DNA of 64,000 nt from Acrocarpospora macrocephala (GCF_009687865.1 NZ_BLAE01000008.1:142956-206955), one strand, 5' to 3'; counted from the first letter of the stretch, positions 7,589 through 16,229 are shown. Made by a program: numbers and translations. The notes: generated by a model not told the origin, from the sequence alone.

Positions 7589-8347
7589 TTACTTTGCATT
7601 GCGAATAATGAAAAATAGGAAGCCGGCGATAGATGTTGCAGTGCCCAGCACGGTAACGAAAGTCTGCAGCCATGTCGACCCAAAGAAGGCCTGTATCACT
7701 AGGACGGAGAGGGCAACGCCCGCTGTTACAAAGGAGAGCTGGCGAAGTGTCAGAAAGTTTGCCAGCATTCGCTTTCGGGCGATTTCAACATGTCGACTGT
7801 CGCCCAGGCTGCGGTATGTGAATTCCGATTCATCAAGTGCATGAATTAGGTCGGACTCGTCATAGTTGGGGGACTTGAGGAGCTCGAAGTTGTAGACGCG
7901 AATGCAGCCGCGTGAAAGAAGTAGCGAGACAACATCAACCAAGAGGTTCTTTTTCAGGCTCGTCACATCAAAGATGGATGATCCTGTAGTAGAGAAGATC
8001 TTCAGCTTCTCATCTAATTCGACCCAGGGAATAACCTCATTGCTAGTAGAGATCGAATCGAGCTTGTCTAGGCACTTCTCATAAACTGCGGCCGCAGGCT
8101 TATCGTCAGCAGCTAAACGATCTCTAAGGCTGTGGAGATATGCATGGATTCCTGCAGTGATCGAAATAAGCCGATCATTCACCTGTTCTGCTGAATATCC
8201 GTGTTCCCGAATGGAAATATAGTGAACGGAGGATATGGGGCGAGTCCGGAGGACGTGAGCAAGAACATTAACGTAAGGATCGGGACGCGCCGACGTCACG
8301 AAAATGTAAAGCTCTTGCCCGTCCGTCCGGGTACTTCCGCCGATCAT
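7589..8347 (-). CDS. CARF-like sensor with two C-terminal transmembrane helices (predicted effector)
   Basis: A 252-residue protein overlapping the mCpol gene by 4 nt (ATGA). Residues about 10-185 look like a Rossmann-type CARF ligand sensor: a first beta strand ELYIFVTSARPDP and the later FDVTSLKKNLL (126-136), resembling the D-x-T-x-x-x-K signature of CARF domains. Two hydrophobic helices follow at about 204-222 and 226-248, with no nuclease domain. Known CARF or SAVED effectors bind cyclic oligonucleotides, and two-helix versions are thought to permeabilise the membrane. Base composition is clearly more AT-rich than the neighbours, a sign of transfer. The CARF call is from motif shape and partner gene, not a search. 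Confidence 0.75.
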   Translation of the reverse strand: MIGGSTRTDGQELYIFVTSARPDPYVNVLAHVLRTRPISSVHYISIREHGYSAEQVNDRLISITAGIHAYLHSLRDRLAADDKPAAAVYEKCLDKLDSISTSNEVIPWVELDEKLKIFSTTGSSIFDVTSLKKNLLVDVVSLLLSRGCIRVYNFELLKSPNYDESDLIHALDESEFTYRSLGDSRHVEIARKRMLANFLTLRQLSFVTAGVALSVLVIQAFFGSTWLQTFVTVLGTATSIAGFLFFIIRNAK

Positions 8348-8745
8348 TCTGCTGCCTCAACGGGAAGGACGACCTGATTTTTGCCCATCAGTTTGGCTCT
8401 GTGTAGATTTTCGGCGGCTTCTCTAGGTGATCTCCCAATACCGACGCTCATAGTTCGCCCCGACAATCGATGGAAATCTGCCGCTATCTCATTGATTGTT
8501 TTCAACGATATAGACCCTCGTGGCCAAGAGACGATTAGATCGTCGCCGCCACAAGCTATGACATCGCTAACACCCGCCGCCTCTAGCATCTCTCGAACTC
8601 GATTGAGAGCCTTGCTAACGGAGAGACTGTACGTCCGTGCTTCCTCGATCTCATTGTCAAGGAGCCGTAGCTCAAGCTGAGGGCCAACATCGTCGCCGTC
8701 GAAGTACGCGTAGATCACCTGGGCGGAGTGACTTAGCTGAGCCAT
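8344..8745 (-). CDS. Minimal CRISPR polymerase (mCpol), cyclic-oligonucleotide synthase
   Basis: A 133-residue stand-alone palm domain. Metal-binding motifs are intact: YAYFDGDDVG (D16, D18, D19) near the N-terminus and ACGGDDLIVSW (GGDD 66-69). Near the end are MSVGIGRSPREAAENLHRAK and GKNQ, the basic helix typical of Cas10/GGDEF palms. This is the mCpol family, described by comparative genomics as a minimal relative of the Cas10 polymerase working with CARF-type effectors outside CRISPR loci. An mCpol with a membrane effector is the basis of the Panoptes anti-phage system. No CRISPR array or cas gene is nearby. The start is ATG 8745 with a TANNNT box 7 nt upstream. Confidence 0.88.
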   Translation of the reverse strand: MAQLSHSAQVIYAYFDGDDVGPQLELRLLDNEIEEARTYSLSVSKALNRVREMLEAAGVSDVIACGGDDLIVSWPRGSISLKTINEIAADFHRLSGRTMSVGIGRSPREAAENLHRAKLMGKNQVVLPVEAAE

Positions 8746-8758
8746 AATGATCAGCCTA
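8746..8758 (-). promoter_or_regulatory. Leaderless -10 element of the mCpol operon
   Basis: On the minus strand TAGGCT (8753-8758) is followed by 7 nt and then the ATG of mCpol, and no Shine-Dalgarno is present. This fits actinobacterial leaderless transcripts. I see no good -35 box. Confidence 0.4.
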
Positions 8759-9859
8759 GAGGAAGCTCAAGCGCTCTCGAGCCCGCGCGGTGGGGACTGC
8801 CGACATCGACATGATGATCAACTATCTAGACGTCTTAATGTGGGCCACGGGATTCGTGGAGCGGTACCGCCCGCGTTCATCTGGTAGCAGGTGACCTCGG
8901 GCCAGTTACTCGGCGACGCTGACCTAGGAGCACCATTTGTGTGCACCCGGCGACACTTCTGCCCCTCGCCGACCCAGCTCGCCCTTACAGAAGCCGCAGG
9001 GGTCAGAACCCATGCGGGCCTCGGTTCTCACCGTCGCGGTAGCCGGGTGGAGCGCCCCGCGAGGCGCCGCAGGAGCAGAAGTAGACGTAGGTGCCGACGC
9101 CCGGGTAGAACATACGGTCGCGCCGCACCGAGTGGCCGAGGCGGAAGATGTGCCAAAGGGCCCAGATCACAGATGCCACCTTAGGCGACCACGACAGCTC
9201 GGTCGAGCAGCTTATCCAAACGACCAGCGCCAGCGCCCGGCACTGCGTGCCTCCCCCGGGAACGCGTGGAGGGGCGGGTGAACGCCTGCGTCGACGTCTT
9301 CCTGAGAGTGGCTGAAGGTAGGACGCGGACGGGTGCACGGCACGCCCTCGGCACTGAGGTCGCCATGGCGACTGCTGGCTGCTGGCGAAGGCACTCATCT
9401 GCCGCGAAGAGGGCACTGCACGCGGGCGCTGGTTACCGCTACGGCGAAACATCCCGGCGACAGCTTGAGCATGGCTGGAGGTTATCGGTCAGGACATATC
9501 ACAACGTTGATGTGCACCTGCAATGACGTCCCGTGCTCACGACCAGTGACGCGTAACAGTCGAGGACGCGGACACCTCAGCGGTGGAGGCCAAGCTGCGG
9601 AAGCGGCTGTAGGCGCCGGTCGCGGGCTAGATCATGATCGGCAGGAGTGGCGGCGGAACCGGCAGGCGAGTACGGCATACGGGGCCGCCCCAGGTCGTAC
9701 CGCCGCCCGTCCACTCGCGGCCCTGAATCTGGACAGGTAAGGGGGCTACCCGCGCCGCCAGAGACTCCGTCAGGGCACATCGGAGGACCATAACCATGGC
9801 GTGGGTGACGAAGTGGGTGACAACGGGGGCGGACACCGCTGGACGTGTTTGGATGTTGG
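8759..9859. other. Gene-poor stretch near the element end
   Basis: About 1.1 kb without a convincing gene. A minus-strand reading that ends near 9003 contains a protein-like stretch (WALWHIFRLGHSVRRDRMFY, then VGTYVYFCSCGA) without a credible start, so it may be the decayed end of a gene. The right part approaches the attachment site and shares sequence with 37450-37520. Confidence 0.4.
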
Positions 9860-9861
9860 CG

Positions 9862-9965
9862 GGCCGTTCTCGCAGCTCAGCACACATAAGACCGCAGACA
9901 GGCCGACCATGATCCTTGCTTTGCAAGCAGGATGTCAGCGGTTCGAATCCGCTAGGCTCCACTCA
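9862..9965 (+). repeat. Attachment-site fragment 1: tRNA-Ala(TGC) 3' half with element arm
   Basis: The core 9920-9965 runs from the anticodon loop (TTTGCAA) through a paired T-arm (AGCGG TTCGAAT CCGCT) to GCTCCA CTC, i.e. the 3' half of tRNA-Ala. The 5' half (acceptor and D-arm) is absent, so it is not a working tRNA. About 55 nt before the core (including CCGTTCTCGCAGCTCAGC) also match 37464 on, as expected for integrase arm DNA. Elements integrating in a tRNA leave such a 3' fragment at their distal end. Orientation places the intact tRNA and integrase to the left of the window. Confidence 0.75.
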
Positions 9966-9972
9966 CACAAAA

Positions 9973-10017
9973 GCCCAGGTCAGGGACGATTCCCTAACCT
10001 GGGCGTTGATCTTTTTT
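9973..10017 (+). terminator. Rho-independent terminator after the tRNA fragment
   Basis: GCCCAGGTcAGGGA pairs with TCCCTaACCTGGGC (9973-10004) and is followed by TTGATC and a run of six T. It is the type of terminator expected behind a tRNA gene and was probably part of the original tRNA-Ala unit or its copy. Confidence 0.85.
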
Positions 10018-10055
10018 CGGGCTTCTCCCGCTTCCGTGCCCGATCCCTTTGAGAG

Positions 10056-10176
10056 CGCCCCTTCGATGAGATCACCGAGCTGTGCCAGCGGGGTGACCGT
10101 TCGGTCGGGCAGGTGGTTAAGGACTTCGATCTGACCGAGACCGCGGTGCGGAACTGGGTCCGCCAGGCCGAATTTG
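10056..10176 (+). pseudogene. IS3-family transposase OrfA fragment
   Basis: The plus strand encodes about 40 residues including EITELCQRGDRSVGQVVKDF and AVRNWVRQAE, the helix-turn-helix of IS3-type OrfA. It has no start codon, no downstream OrfB and no terminal repeats. It is a remnant sitting directly behind the attachment fragment. Confidence 0.7.
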
Positions 10177-10210
10177 CATCACGGATCATGCCAACCGCGT
10201 CCAGCAGATG

Positions 10211-10669
10211 CTACGAGTTGCCGTGTTCGGCCACCTGTCCGGGCGTCCGGGAACCGGCCAGCGCCGTGAGCTGGGCCATGTCCACCCCGTCGCAGGTGAG
10301 CTCCGTCGATGCGAGCGTGGCGCGGATGACGGGATCAGCGGGTCCCGGCACGGCCACCGTCGCGGTCTGCATCGCCGCCCAGTCGCGGAGCGCGTCGATC
10401 GACGGCTGCGGCAGCTGCGGCGAGTACTGGACGATCAAGGCGTTGTCCCGGACGAGGAGGTGCTCCAGGCTGCCGCCGGTGGGCACATCCTGGTCGGCCG
10501 GGGCGTAGAAGGACTGGTCGGGGTGGCGCCACTCGGTTTCGCCGGGCGCAGCCAGAGCCGTACGCGGCCCTGATTCGCAGGTGACCGCCCCCGGCGGAGA
10601 ACCGTCCTGTGCGCCGCACGCGGCGCACAGGACGAGCGCGGCCACGGCCGGGATGAGAGAGCGGCGCAT
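10211..10669 (-). CDS. Hypothetical secreted lipoprotein
   Basis: A 152-residue protein starting at ATG 10669 with a lipoprotein signal peptide (MRRSLIPAVAALVLCAAC, lipobox cysteine at residue 18), so it is probably anchored outside the membrane. The mature part contains GGSLEHLLVRDNALIVQYSP, vaguely like the DUF3105 pattern in which a conserved His pair precedes a strand, but I cannot assign it firmly. It lies 71 nt downstream of the ThuA-domain gene on the same strand and may be co-transcribed with it. Confidence 0.7.
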   Translation of the reverse strand: MRRSLIPAVAALVLCAACGAQDGSPPGAVTCESGPRTALAAPGETEWRHPDQSFYAPADQDVPTGGSLEHLLVRDNALIVQYSPQLPQPSIDALRDWAAMQTATVAVPGPADPVIRATLASTELTCDGVDMAQLTALAGSRTPGQVAEHGNS

Positions 10670-10740
10670 CAATCCACTCCTGATTGGTCGCCAGGCCGGT
10701 GGCCCGAAGCACTCGGGCCACCGGCGGTGAGACGGACGGG

Positions 10741-13122
10741 TCAGTTGACCCGCAGGACCGCCGAGCGCGAGATGATCTCGCCGGTCGGGTCCGACGCGCG
10801 GACCCGATACTCGGAGCCGGCCAGTTCCGGCGTCGCGGTGACGGCGATCGCGAACGAGGTCTGACCGGGCACGTCCGCCCAGTCGGCCGAGCCCGGTGCC
10901 TTGACCTGCCACTGGTAGGCGACGTTCTGGCCGTCGGCGGGCGCCGCGAAGACCGCGTCGTCACCGGGCTGGTGGATGGCCGGCACCGGCTCGGACAGGA
11001 AGCGCAGGATGACGGCGTCGTCGGCGAGCACCTTCATCCACTCGGCGAGTTCCTTGGCGCGCTCCCGGATCGGGGTGTTGTCGGGCCCGGCCAGGTTGGC
11101 CTTGACCTCCCGGCGGACGACCTTGGCCTGCTCCATGGCCTCGATGTAGTCCTTGACCAGGTACGCGTTGTACGAGGCGTCGATCGCGCCGTTCAGCGTG
11201 GCGGCCAGACCGGCCCCGACGGACCCGTCCGCCACTCCGGCCGCGACCAGCCCGCGCATCTCGATGTGGGTGGAGCAGTTCCCGGAGGACGCGCCGGCGG
11301 CCCACTTGATGCCTTCCAGGATGTTCTTCTGGAAGATCGGGTCGGCGGTGTTCTGCCAGTTGTGCAGGAGCGCCTGGGTGAAGGAACGCCCGCCGTCGTA
11401 GTTGGCGCACCACGAGATCGGGTGGTCGGGACCCTCGATCCGGCCTGCGCTGCTGCCGATGCCGCCCGCGTAGGTGGACTCGGTCAGCGTCTGCAGAACG
11501 TGCACCTTCTCGCGGGGAAGGAATCCCCGCCAGTTGTAGAGCTCGTCCGAGATCGTCATCTTCTTGGCAAAGTGACGGGTGGCCGGGTGGGTGTTGTCCT
11601 CGGTGACCAGTTCGCCGACGACGCAGCCGCCACAGGTGTTTTGGATGCCACCGCCGTTGGAGCCGTGGTTGTCGAACTCGCCGCCGACCAGGTTCTTGTA
11701 CCAGTCCCAGTTGTGCATGGAGTCGGTGGCGCCGTGGATGGCGACGAAGCCGCCGCCGTTGCGGATGTAGGTCTGCAGCGCGGCCTGCTCGTTGACCGTG
11801 ACGGCGGGGTTGTCCGTCGAGGGGCGGTTGGTGACGAACACGTCGTTGCCGACGCTGGAGACGCCGACCAGGGCGTCGTACTGGGACAGGCGCTCGGCGC
11901 TCTCGAACGGGTTGCCCGGAACGGACACCTCGGGGCTGAGGTAGTCGTAGACGTCGACGTCGAAGGAGTTGGCCCGGCCGAGGTCCTGGATCACCGCCAT
12001 CGTCAGCGGGATGTGCTCGTGCCGGAAGGCGCCCGGCCGGTTGCCGAACAGCAGGATCTTGAACTTGGGCCGCTTGTTCCGTACGGCCTCGCCCGGAGCC
12101 CGGAACGGGTAGCGGTCCATGCCCTTGCCCGCGCTCACCGCGACACCGGTGACGACGTCGGGGTGGTCGACGCCCTGCAGTTCCTCCACCAGGTAGGCGG
12201 CGTCCTTGACCAGCGAGTCCCGCATGTAGCCGGCGGGCGTCACCTTCGCGGCCAGCGTGCCGAAATTGACCAGCGCCGACTCGGCGGCGCCGCCTTCGGC
12301 CTCGGTGAGCAGCGCCAGCAGGCGAGCACCGTTGGGCGAGGAGACCTTCCCTGCGGTCACGTACCGCTGGACCAGGGCGCGCAGGTCCGGGATCGAGGTG
12401 GTGATCTCGAAGGTCAGCGTGTACTTGGCGCCGTTGCCGGCGGAGTCGCCGATGTTGACGGCCCAGGTGTGCTCGCCGACGGCGAGGGTGGCCAGGTCCA
12501 GCGGCATCGGGTAGGTCCAGACGCCGTCGATCCACATGTCCCGCACCGCCGCGCCGCCCGAGCCGGGGGTGGGGTCGGTACGGGTCGGTGTGATGGCACT
12601 GGCGAGCGCGCTGTGCGCGACCTTGCCGTTGGCGATGCCCGGCCAGGCCGCCACCGGCACCTTGGTGTCGATCCGTACGGTGATAGTCCGGGCGGCCGAG
12701 GCGTTGCCGGCCGCGTCGACGGCGACATAGCTCACATTGCTGTTGCGGTCACCGCTGATCACGTACGCGGCCGTGCCCCGGGTTCCGTTCTGCACGGCCG
12801 GCACGTTGACCGTGCTCCCCGCGATGGTCACCCGGAACAGGGCGACGGCGTCGTCGTCGGTCGCCGACAGGTTCAGCGTGACGTCGTTGCCGGTGAACCA
12901 GCCGCCGGCGCCGGTGGCGCTGGAGGTCACGTACGCGTTGTTCGCCACGCCGTTGTAGTTCAGGACGGGGTCCACCGGGGAGAGCGTGGCCACGTCGAGG
13001 ACGGGCGGGGCTCCGGTCTCGGCGGCGATGGCCACCCCGGGCGTGCCGATCAGCAAGACAGGCACTGCGAGCAAGGCAGTGGTTAACGATCGTGTGGTGG
13101 GACGTGGGCGAGAGGACGGCAT
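10741..13122 (-). CDS. Secreted multidomain ThuA-family protein
   Basis: A 793-residue exported protein; the start ATG 13122 has GAGGAG upstream. It has a signal peptide (RSLTTALLAVPVLLIGTPGVAIA) and Ig-like beta domains (about 40-230). An alpha-helical FIMAH-like segment follows (DLRALVQRYVTAGKVSSPNG), then a ThuA/GATase-like domain (about 350-600; FKILLFGNRPGAFRHEHIP, GGGFVAIHGATDSMHNW, HPISWCANYDGGRSF). A second FIMAH-like helical region and a C-terminal Ig-like domain complete it. ThuA domains occur in sugar-utilisation and glycosidase-associated proteins, so a role in extracellular carbohydrate processing is likely but the reaction is unknown. Confidence 0.85.
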   Translation of the reverse strand: MPSSRPRPTTRSLTTALLAVPVLLIGTPGVAIAAETGAPPVLDVATLSPVDPVLNYNGVANNAYVTSSATGAGGWFTGNDVTLNLSATDDDAVALFRVTIAGSTVNVPAVQNGTRGTAAYVISGDRNSNVSYVAVDAAGNASAARTITVRIDTKVPVAAWPGIANGKVAHSALASAITPTRTDPTPGSGGAAVRDMWIDGVWTYPMPLDLATLAVGEHTWAVNIGDSAGNGAKYTLTFEITTSIPDLRALVQRYVTAGKVSSPNGARLLALLTEAEGGAAESALVNFGTLAAKVTPAGYMRDSLVKDAAYLVEELQGVDHPDVVTGVAVSAGKGMDRYPFRAPGEAVRNKRPKFKILLFGNRPGAFRHEHIPLTMAVIQDLGRANSFDVDVYDYLSPEVSVPGNPFESAERLSQYDALVGVSSVGNDVFVTNRPSTDNPAVTVNEQAALQTYIRNGGGFVAIHGATDSMHNWDWYKNLVGGEFDNHGSNGGGIQNTCGGCVVGELVTEDNTHPATRHFAKKMTISDELYNWRGFLPREKVHVLQTLTESTYAGGIGSSAGRIEGPDHPISWCANYDGGRSFTQALLHNWQNTADPIFQKNILEGIKWAAGASSGNCSTHIEMRGLVAAGVADGSVGAGLAATLNGAIDASYNAYLVKDYIEAMEQAKVVRREVKANLAGPDNTPIRERAKELAEWMKVLADDAVILRFLSEPVPAIHQPGDDAVFAAPADGQNVAYQWQVKAPGSADWADVPGQTSFAIAVTATPELAGSEYRVRASDPTGEIISRSAVLRVN

Positions 13123-13604
13123 GTCGCTCCTCTTATCGGGTCGTACAGGGACTCCACCGCGCGTCTGGTGCCGACCCAATCCCTAACGCGATGAATGTCG
13201 GAAGTGTGAGCTTCGTCCCACCCATTTGTCAATGATCATACGAACTTGTGATTTTCATCGGCGAAAGTTTCCACCTAAAAGTTTCGTTCGATCATCCGCC
13301 GTACGCGGCCCCGGTCCACGCCCAGATGGTCGAGGGCTCCGCCCGGCATGGGATCCTGGCCTGGCCGCCTTGTGGGAGTGGTCTGGTGCGTATCGGCAAG
13401 ATGATCCCTGCCGAACTCCTTGCCGTTGTGACCCGGCTGCTGGATTGGCCCTGGAAGTGGGTGATGGCTGACCGGGCGCGGCACGCTTACCCCTCGAAAC
13501 GCGGGTCGGCACCGGGCCGCGGCGAGTTCGTACTCCTAGGCTCCACCAGCCAAGACGCCCCGCTCTCGACCATGAGAACGGGGCGTGAGTGTCTAGCTGG
13601 GTGG
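13123..13604. other. Intergenic region with a strong hairpin
   Basis: No gene is supported here. It contains the upstream region of the ThuA gene (right of 13122) and a hairpin at 13555-13586: ACGCCCCGcTCTC pairs with GAGAaCGGGGCGT around 6 nt. The stem is terminator-like and lies downstream of the CPBP gene on the minus strand, but there is no T-run on either strand. Confidence 0.5.
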
Positions 13605-13678
13605 CTAAGGGCACCCTCCTGCATCACGGGGCGGATCTGAGGCGTGCTGCTTCCTCTGATCTTTTTGGCAGATCGAAG

Positions 13679-14548
13679 TTATTTGATGGCCTGGTGCAAG
13701 GGAGGAGCCGTGTGAACCCTGGGTTCCGCTCTGCTGTCCCGCTGCCAGGCGAGCAGTGCGATGACAACAATGCTCTGTACCGCCAGGATGAGTGCTTGCG
13801 TCAGAGGTGAACTCACGCCCAGCAGCGCCATTGTGGCGTTGACGCCGAAGTGAACTGCGATCGACGCGACCACACCGGCGCGTTCGTAGGCGTACCCAGT
13901 CAGCAGTGCCATCGGGATGACGCTGAGTGTGAACAGCAGGCCGCTCCAGCTGATCAGACCGAAATTGCTCTGGACGGTTCCGGAGATGAAGAACAGCGGC
14001 AGATGCCAAATTGCCCAGACGGCTCCCAGTACCAGACTGGCTTGAACGCGGTTGAGCGACGCGCGTAGGCGGGGATATGCGGTGCCGCGCCATCCGGGTT
14101 CCTCGGCCAACGGGCCGGCGACCAGCATGCTGACGACGAACGGCACGGGTCCGCCCATGGTCGCGATCAGGCTCTGCCCCGCGGTCAGGCTCACCGCAGG
14201 GTCGCCCAGGAGGTGTGCGAGCAGCGCACCGGCCAAGACGGTCGCCGGTGCCATCACCAGCAGGAGCGGCACCCAGAACAGGCGCGTGCTGAGCCGGAGT
14301 CTCACCGTATGAGCAGGGACGGATTGACGGAGGCGGGCCCGGCGTGCGCGGATCACGATTGCGCCGATCACGGGGCCGAAGCCGCCGAGGAGGTAGGGGA
14401 TGACGGTGGGGAAACTCATTGGCGATCCACCGAGTGCGATCGCGGTAAGCCAGAATGCCCAGGTCGTAGCGAATGTGACAGTGAAGAAAAGAGCAAGGCC
14501 GCTTTTCTGGCCGGCGGGGGGTGTGGCGGTCACGCTTTTCCCTTTCAT
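13679..14548 (-). CDS. CPBP-family intramembrane metalloprotease
   Basis: A 289-residue membrane protein with about eight hydrophobic segments. The conserved CPBP/CAAX-protease motif is present as AEEPGWRG (two glutamates plus Arg), followed by the second motif around WAIWHLPLFF and the third around HFGVNA. These residues form the metal site of intramembrane CAAX or bacteriocin-processing proteases. Start ATG 14548 is preferred because the upstream extension has no membrane or coding character. It lies just downstream of an alpha/beta hydrolase gene (76 nt) on the same strand and may share its transcript. The substrate is unknown. Confidence 0.85.
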   Translation of the reverse strand: MKGKSVTATPPAGQKSGLALFFTVTFATTWAFWLTAIALGGSPMSFPTVIPYLLGGFGPVIGAIVIRARRARLRQSVPAHTVRLRLSTRLFWVPLLLVMAPATVLAGALLAHLLGDPAVSLTAGQSLIATMGGPVPFVVSMLVAGPLAEEPGWRGTAYPRLRASLNRVQASLVLGAVWAIWHLPLFFISGTVQSNFGLISWSGLLFTLSVIPMALLTGYAYERAGVVASIAVHFGVNATMALLGVSSPLTQALILAVQSIVVIALLAWQRDSRAEPRVHTAPPLHQAIK

Positions 14549-14624
14549 GGATACCGTGTGAAGGAATCTCCGATTCCATCCACAGCGGCGAGCGGAATCC
14601 GTAACTGAACCAAGAGCAACGAGG

Positions 14625-15584
14625 TCAGGGACTTTTGCTTTGCGCAGAAGGGTCCGTGAACTCTGTGGCGTGAATCTCCTGCGGCCGGAGTCGGTGGGCG
14701 AGCCAGGCGGCCACCTGCGTAAGCAGGTCGGGGTCGATCGGCTGGCGCAGTAGCCGAGGGTAAGAGCGCACCGAGGCGGGGCCGGGGTCACGACGCAACA
14801 GGTGGGTGAGGTCGGGGATCAAGTGGATCTCGACCGCACCGGGCACTAGTCTGCGGATCTCCGCCAAGTCCGCGGGGTCGACCTGGATGTCCTTGCCGCC
14901 GGTGATCGCCAGGACGGGGGCCTTGATGGCCGCCAGGTCCGGGCGGGGGTCATGGACGAGCAGCTCGCGCATCCACCGCGCGTTCACTGGCAGCCCGGCG
15001 ACGCGGGCCACGTCTGTGCGGGTCGTCTTGATCCGAGCCAGGCACCGGGCGGCGAGGGCTCGCAGAGCCGGCATAAGCGGTTTCAGGATCGCCGGGAGAT
15101 CGCGGGCGAGCATGCCGGCCTGCCAGCGCAGGGCGCTCTCGCCCGGGCGGGCGAACCCGGCCAGCAGCACTACCGCTGCGACCTCAGAGTGGGTCCCGAG
15201 GGACATGGCGTGGAGCGCACCTTCGCTGTGCCCGACCACGCCGATGGCGTCGGCCCGGATGTCGGGTCGTGCGGCCAGGGCGCGTAGAGCTGCGGCGGCG
15301 TCGCGGCGGTTGTCGGCGAATCCGGTCGCACGCCAGTTGCCGGGTGTGGCGCCGACGCCACGCCGGTCATAGCGCAGCGTGGCGATCCCGTGGTCCGCGA
15401 TCGCGGCGGCCAGCGGTGGTCCGAGCGCCATGCGGAGCCGGTCGGTGTTGGCGTCGCGGTCCAGCCGGCCGGATCCCTGCAGGAGCAGGACGGCCGGGTG
15501 CGGGCCTGGCCCCGCGGGCAGGGTCAACGTGCCGGCCAGCGGCAGTCCGTCGGCTGCGATGGCTGTCATGTCGACATCCCGCAT
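14625..15584 (-). CDS. Alpha/beta hydrolase
   Basis: A 319-residue cytosolic alpha/beta hydrolase with nucleophile elbow GHSEG, an oxyanion region VLLLQGSG and a late catalytic His in DLTHLLRRD. An Asp in LAITGGKDIQVDPADL is the probable third triad member. The family (dienelactone-hydrolase/BAAT-like) acts on esters or acyl substrates. It is divergent from an ArsR-like regulator across a 77-nt gap containing a perfect 22-bp palindrome, so that regulator probably controls it. An alternative start is ATG 15569. Confidence 0.85.
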   Translation of the reverse strand: MRDVDMTAIAADGLPLAGTLTLPAGPGPHPAVLLLQGSGRLDRDANTDRLRMALGPPLAAAIADHGIATLRYDRRGVGATPGNWRATGFADNRRDAAAALRALAARPDIRADAIGVVGHSEGALHAMSLGTHSEVAAVVLLAGFARPGESALRWQAGMLARDLPAILKPLMPALRALAARCLARIKTTRTDVARVAGLPVNARWMRELLVHDPRPDLAAIKAPVLAITGGKDIQVDPADLAEIRRLVPGAVEIHLIPDLTHLLRRDPGPASVRSYPRLLRQPIDPDLLTQVAAWLAHRLRPQEIHATEFTDPSAQSKSP

Positions 15585-15615
15585 GTCTCGCTCACCATCC
15601 CTCTCATTTTTGGTG

Positions 15616-15637
15616 ACGTTCTCAATATTGAGAACGT
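15616..15637. promoter_or_regulatory. Perfect 22-bp palindromic operator
   Basis: The two arms ACGTTCTCAAT and ATTGAGAACGT are exactly complementary with no spacer. The palindrome lies midway between the divergent hydrolase and HTH-regulator genes. It is the obvious binding site for the dimeric winged-helix product of 15662. Confidence 0.75.
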
Positions 15638-15661
15638 TATCGTATGTGAGAGAATTCGCCT

Positions 15662-16222
15662 ATGGCAACCGCAGACCTTCTCCTGCACCCCGTACGGATG
15701 CGCATCCTGCAAGCGCTGTTCGACGCCGATCCGCTGACTACCAACCAACTGCGTGACCGCCTGCCGGACATCGCACCGGCGACGATGTACCGGCACATCG
15801 CCCTGTTGACCGACGCGGGGGTGCTGGAGGTGGCGGGCGAGACACGCGTGCGCGGCATCGTGGTGCGCAGTTACCGGGTTCGCGCGGAGAAGGCGGTGGT
15901 CGACCCGGCGGCGCGGGCAGCCATGACACAGGATGATCACAGACGGGCGTTCACCGCGTTCGTCGCCTCGTTGCTGACGGATTTCGAGCGCTACCTTGGG
16001 CTCGAAGACGCCGATCCCACCTCGGACGGCGTGGTCTACCGGCAGGCGGCGGTGTACCTGACCGACGACGAATTCGCCGCGATGATCGAGGAGATCGAGC
16101 GGGCGGTCGTCACCCGGGTCGGTCATGCCCCGGGTGACGGCCGCACACGTCGCATCGTCAGCCTCGTTGTCCTGCCGGACAAGAGCGCAACGGAGCCTCG
16201 GCCGGCGAGCGTTGCCGAGTGA
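15662..16222 (+). CDS. ArsR-like winged-helix transcriptional regulator
   Basis: A 186-residue protein. Residues 5-80 are an ArsR/HTH_20-type winged helix (HPVRMRILQALFDADPLTTN, PATMYRHIALLTDAGVLEV, wing RVRGIVVRSYRV). The C-terminal 100 residues are helical with several acidic residues (TDDEFAAMIEEIERAV), a layout shared by multidrug-type HTH_20 regulators that sense hydrophobic ligands. It sits next to a palindromic operator and divergent to a hydrolase-protease pair, its likely targets. The ligand is unknown. Confidence 0.85.
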   Translation: MATADLLLHPVRMRILQALFDADPLTTNQLRDRLPDIAPATMYRHIALLTDAGVLEVAGETRVRGIVVRSYRVRAEKAVVDPAARAAMTQDDHRRAFTAFVASLLTDFERYLGLEDADPTSDGVVYRQAAVYLTDDEFAAMIEEIERAVVTRVGHAPGDGRTRRIVSLVVLPDKSATEPRPASVAE

Positions 16223-16229
16223 CCAGGGG

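Noticed and set aside
8344-8745. CRISPR-Cas locus
   Set aside because: The polymerase is Cas10-like, but there is no repeat-spacer array and no other cas gene in the window.
9003-9452. 149-codon minus-strand gene with VGTYVYFCSCGA
   Set aside because: The C-terminal third is protein-like, but the upstream part is Arg/Pro/Ser-rich frame noise and no start with a ribosome-binding site is visible. Kept only as a comment on the gene-poor stretch.
9627-9962. Minus-strand protein beginning MEPSGFEPLTSCLQSK, and its relative at 37247-37567 beginning MELRRFELLTPCLQ
   Set aside because: These are antisense readings of the tRNA fragment and arm sequence. Their similarity comes from the shared attachment DNA, not from a protein family.
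9862-9965. Functional tRNA-Ala gene
   Set aside because: Only the anticodon-loop-to-3'-end half is present. No matching acceptor or D-arm sequence lies at the right distance upstream. The same holds for 37464-37570.
10684-13086. 800-codon plus-strand open frame opposite the ThuA gene
   Set aside because: It is an antisense shadow of a high-GC gene: low-complexity Val/Gly/Arg/Asp-rich sequence without domains, while the minus strand encodes clear ThuA and Ig domains.
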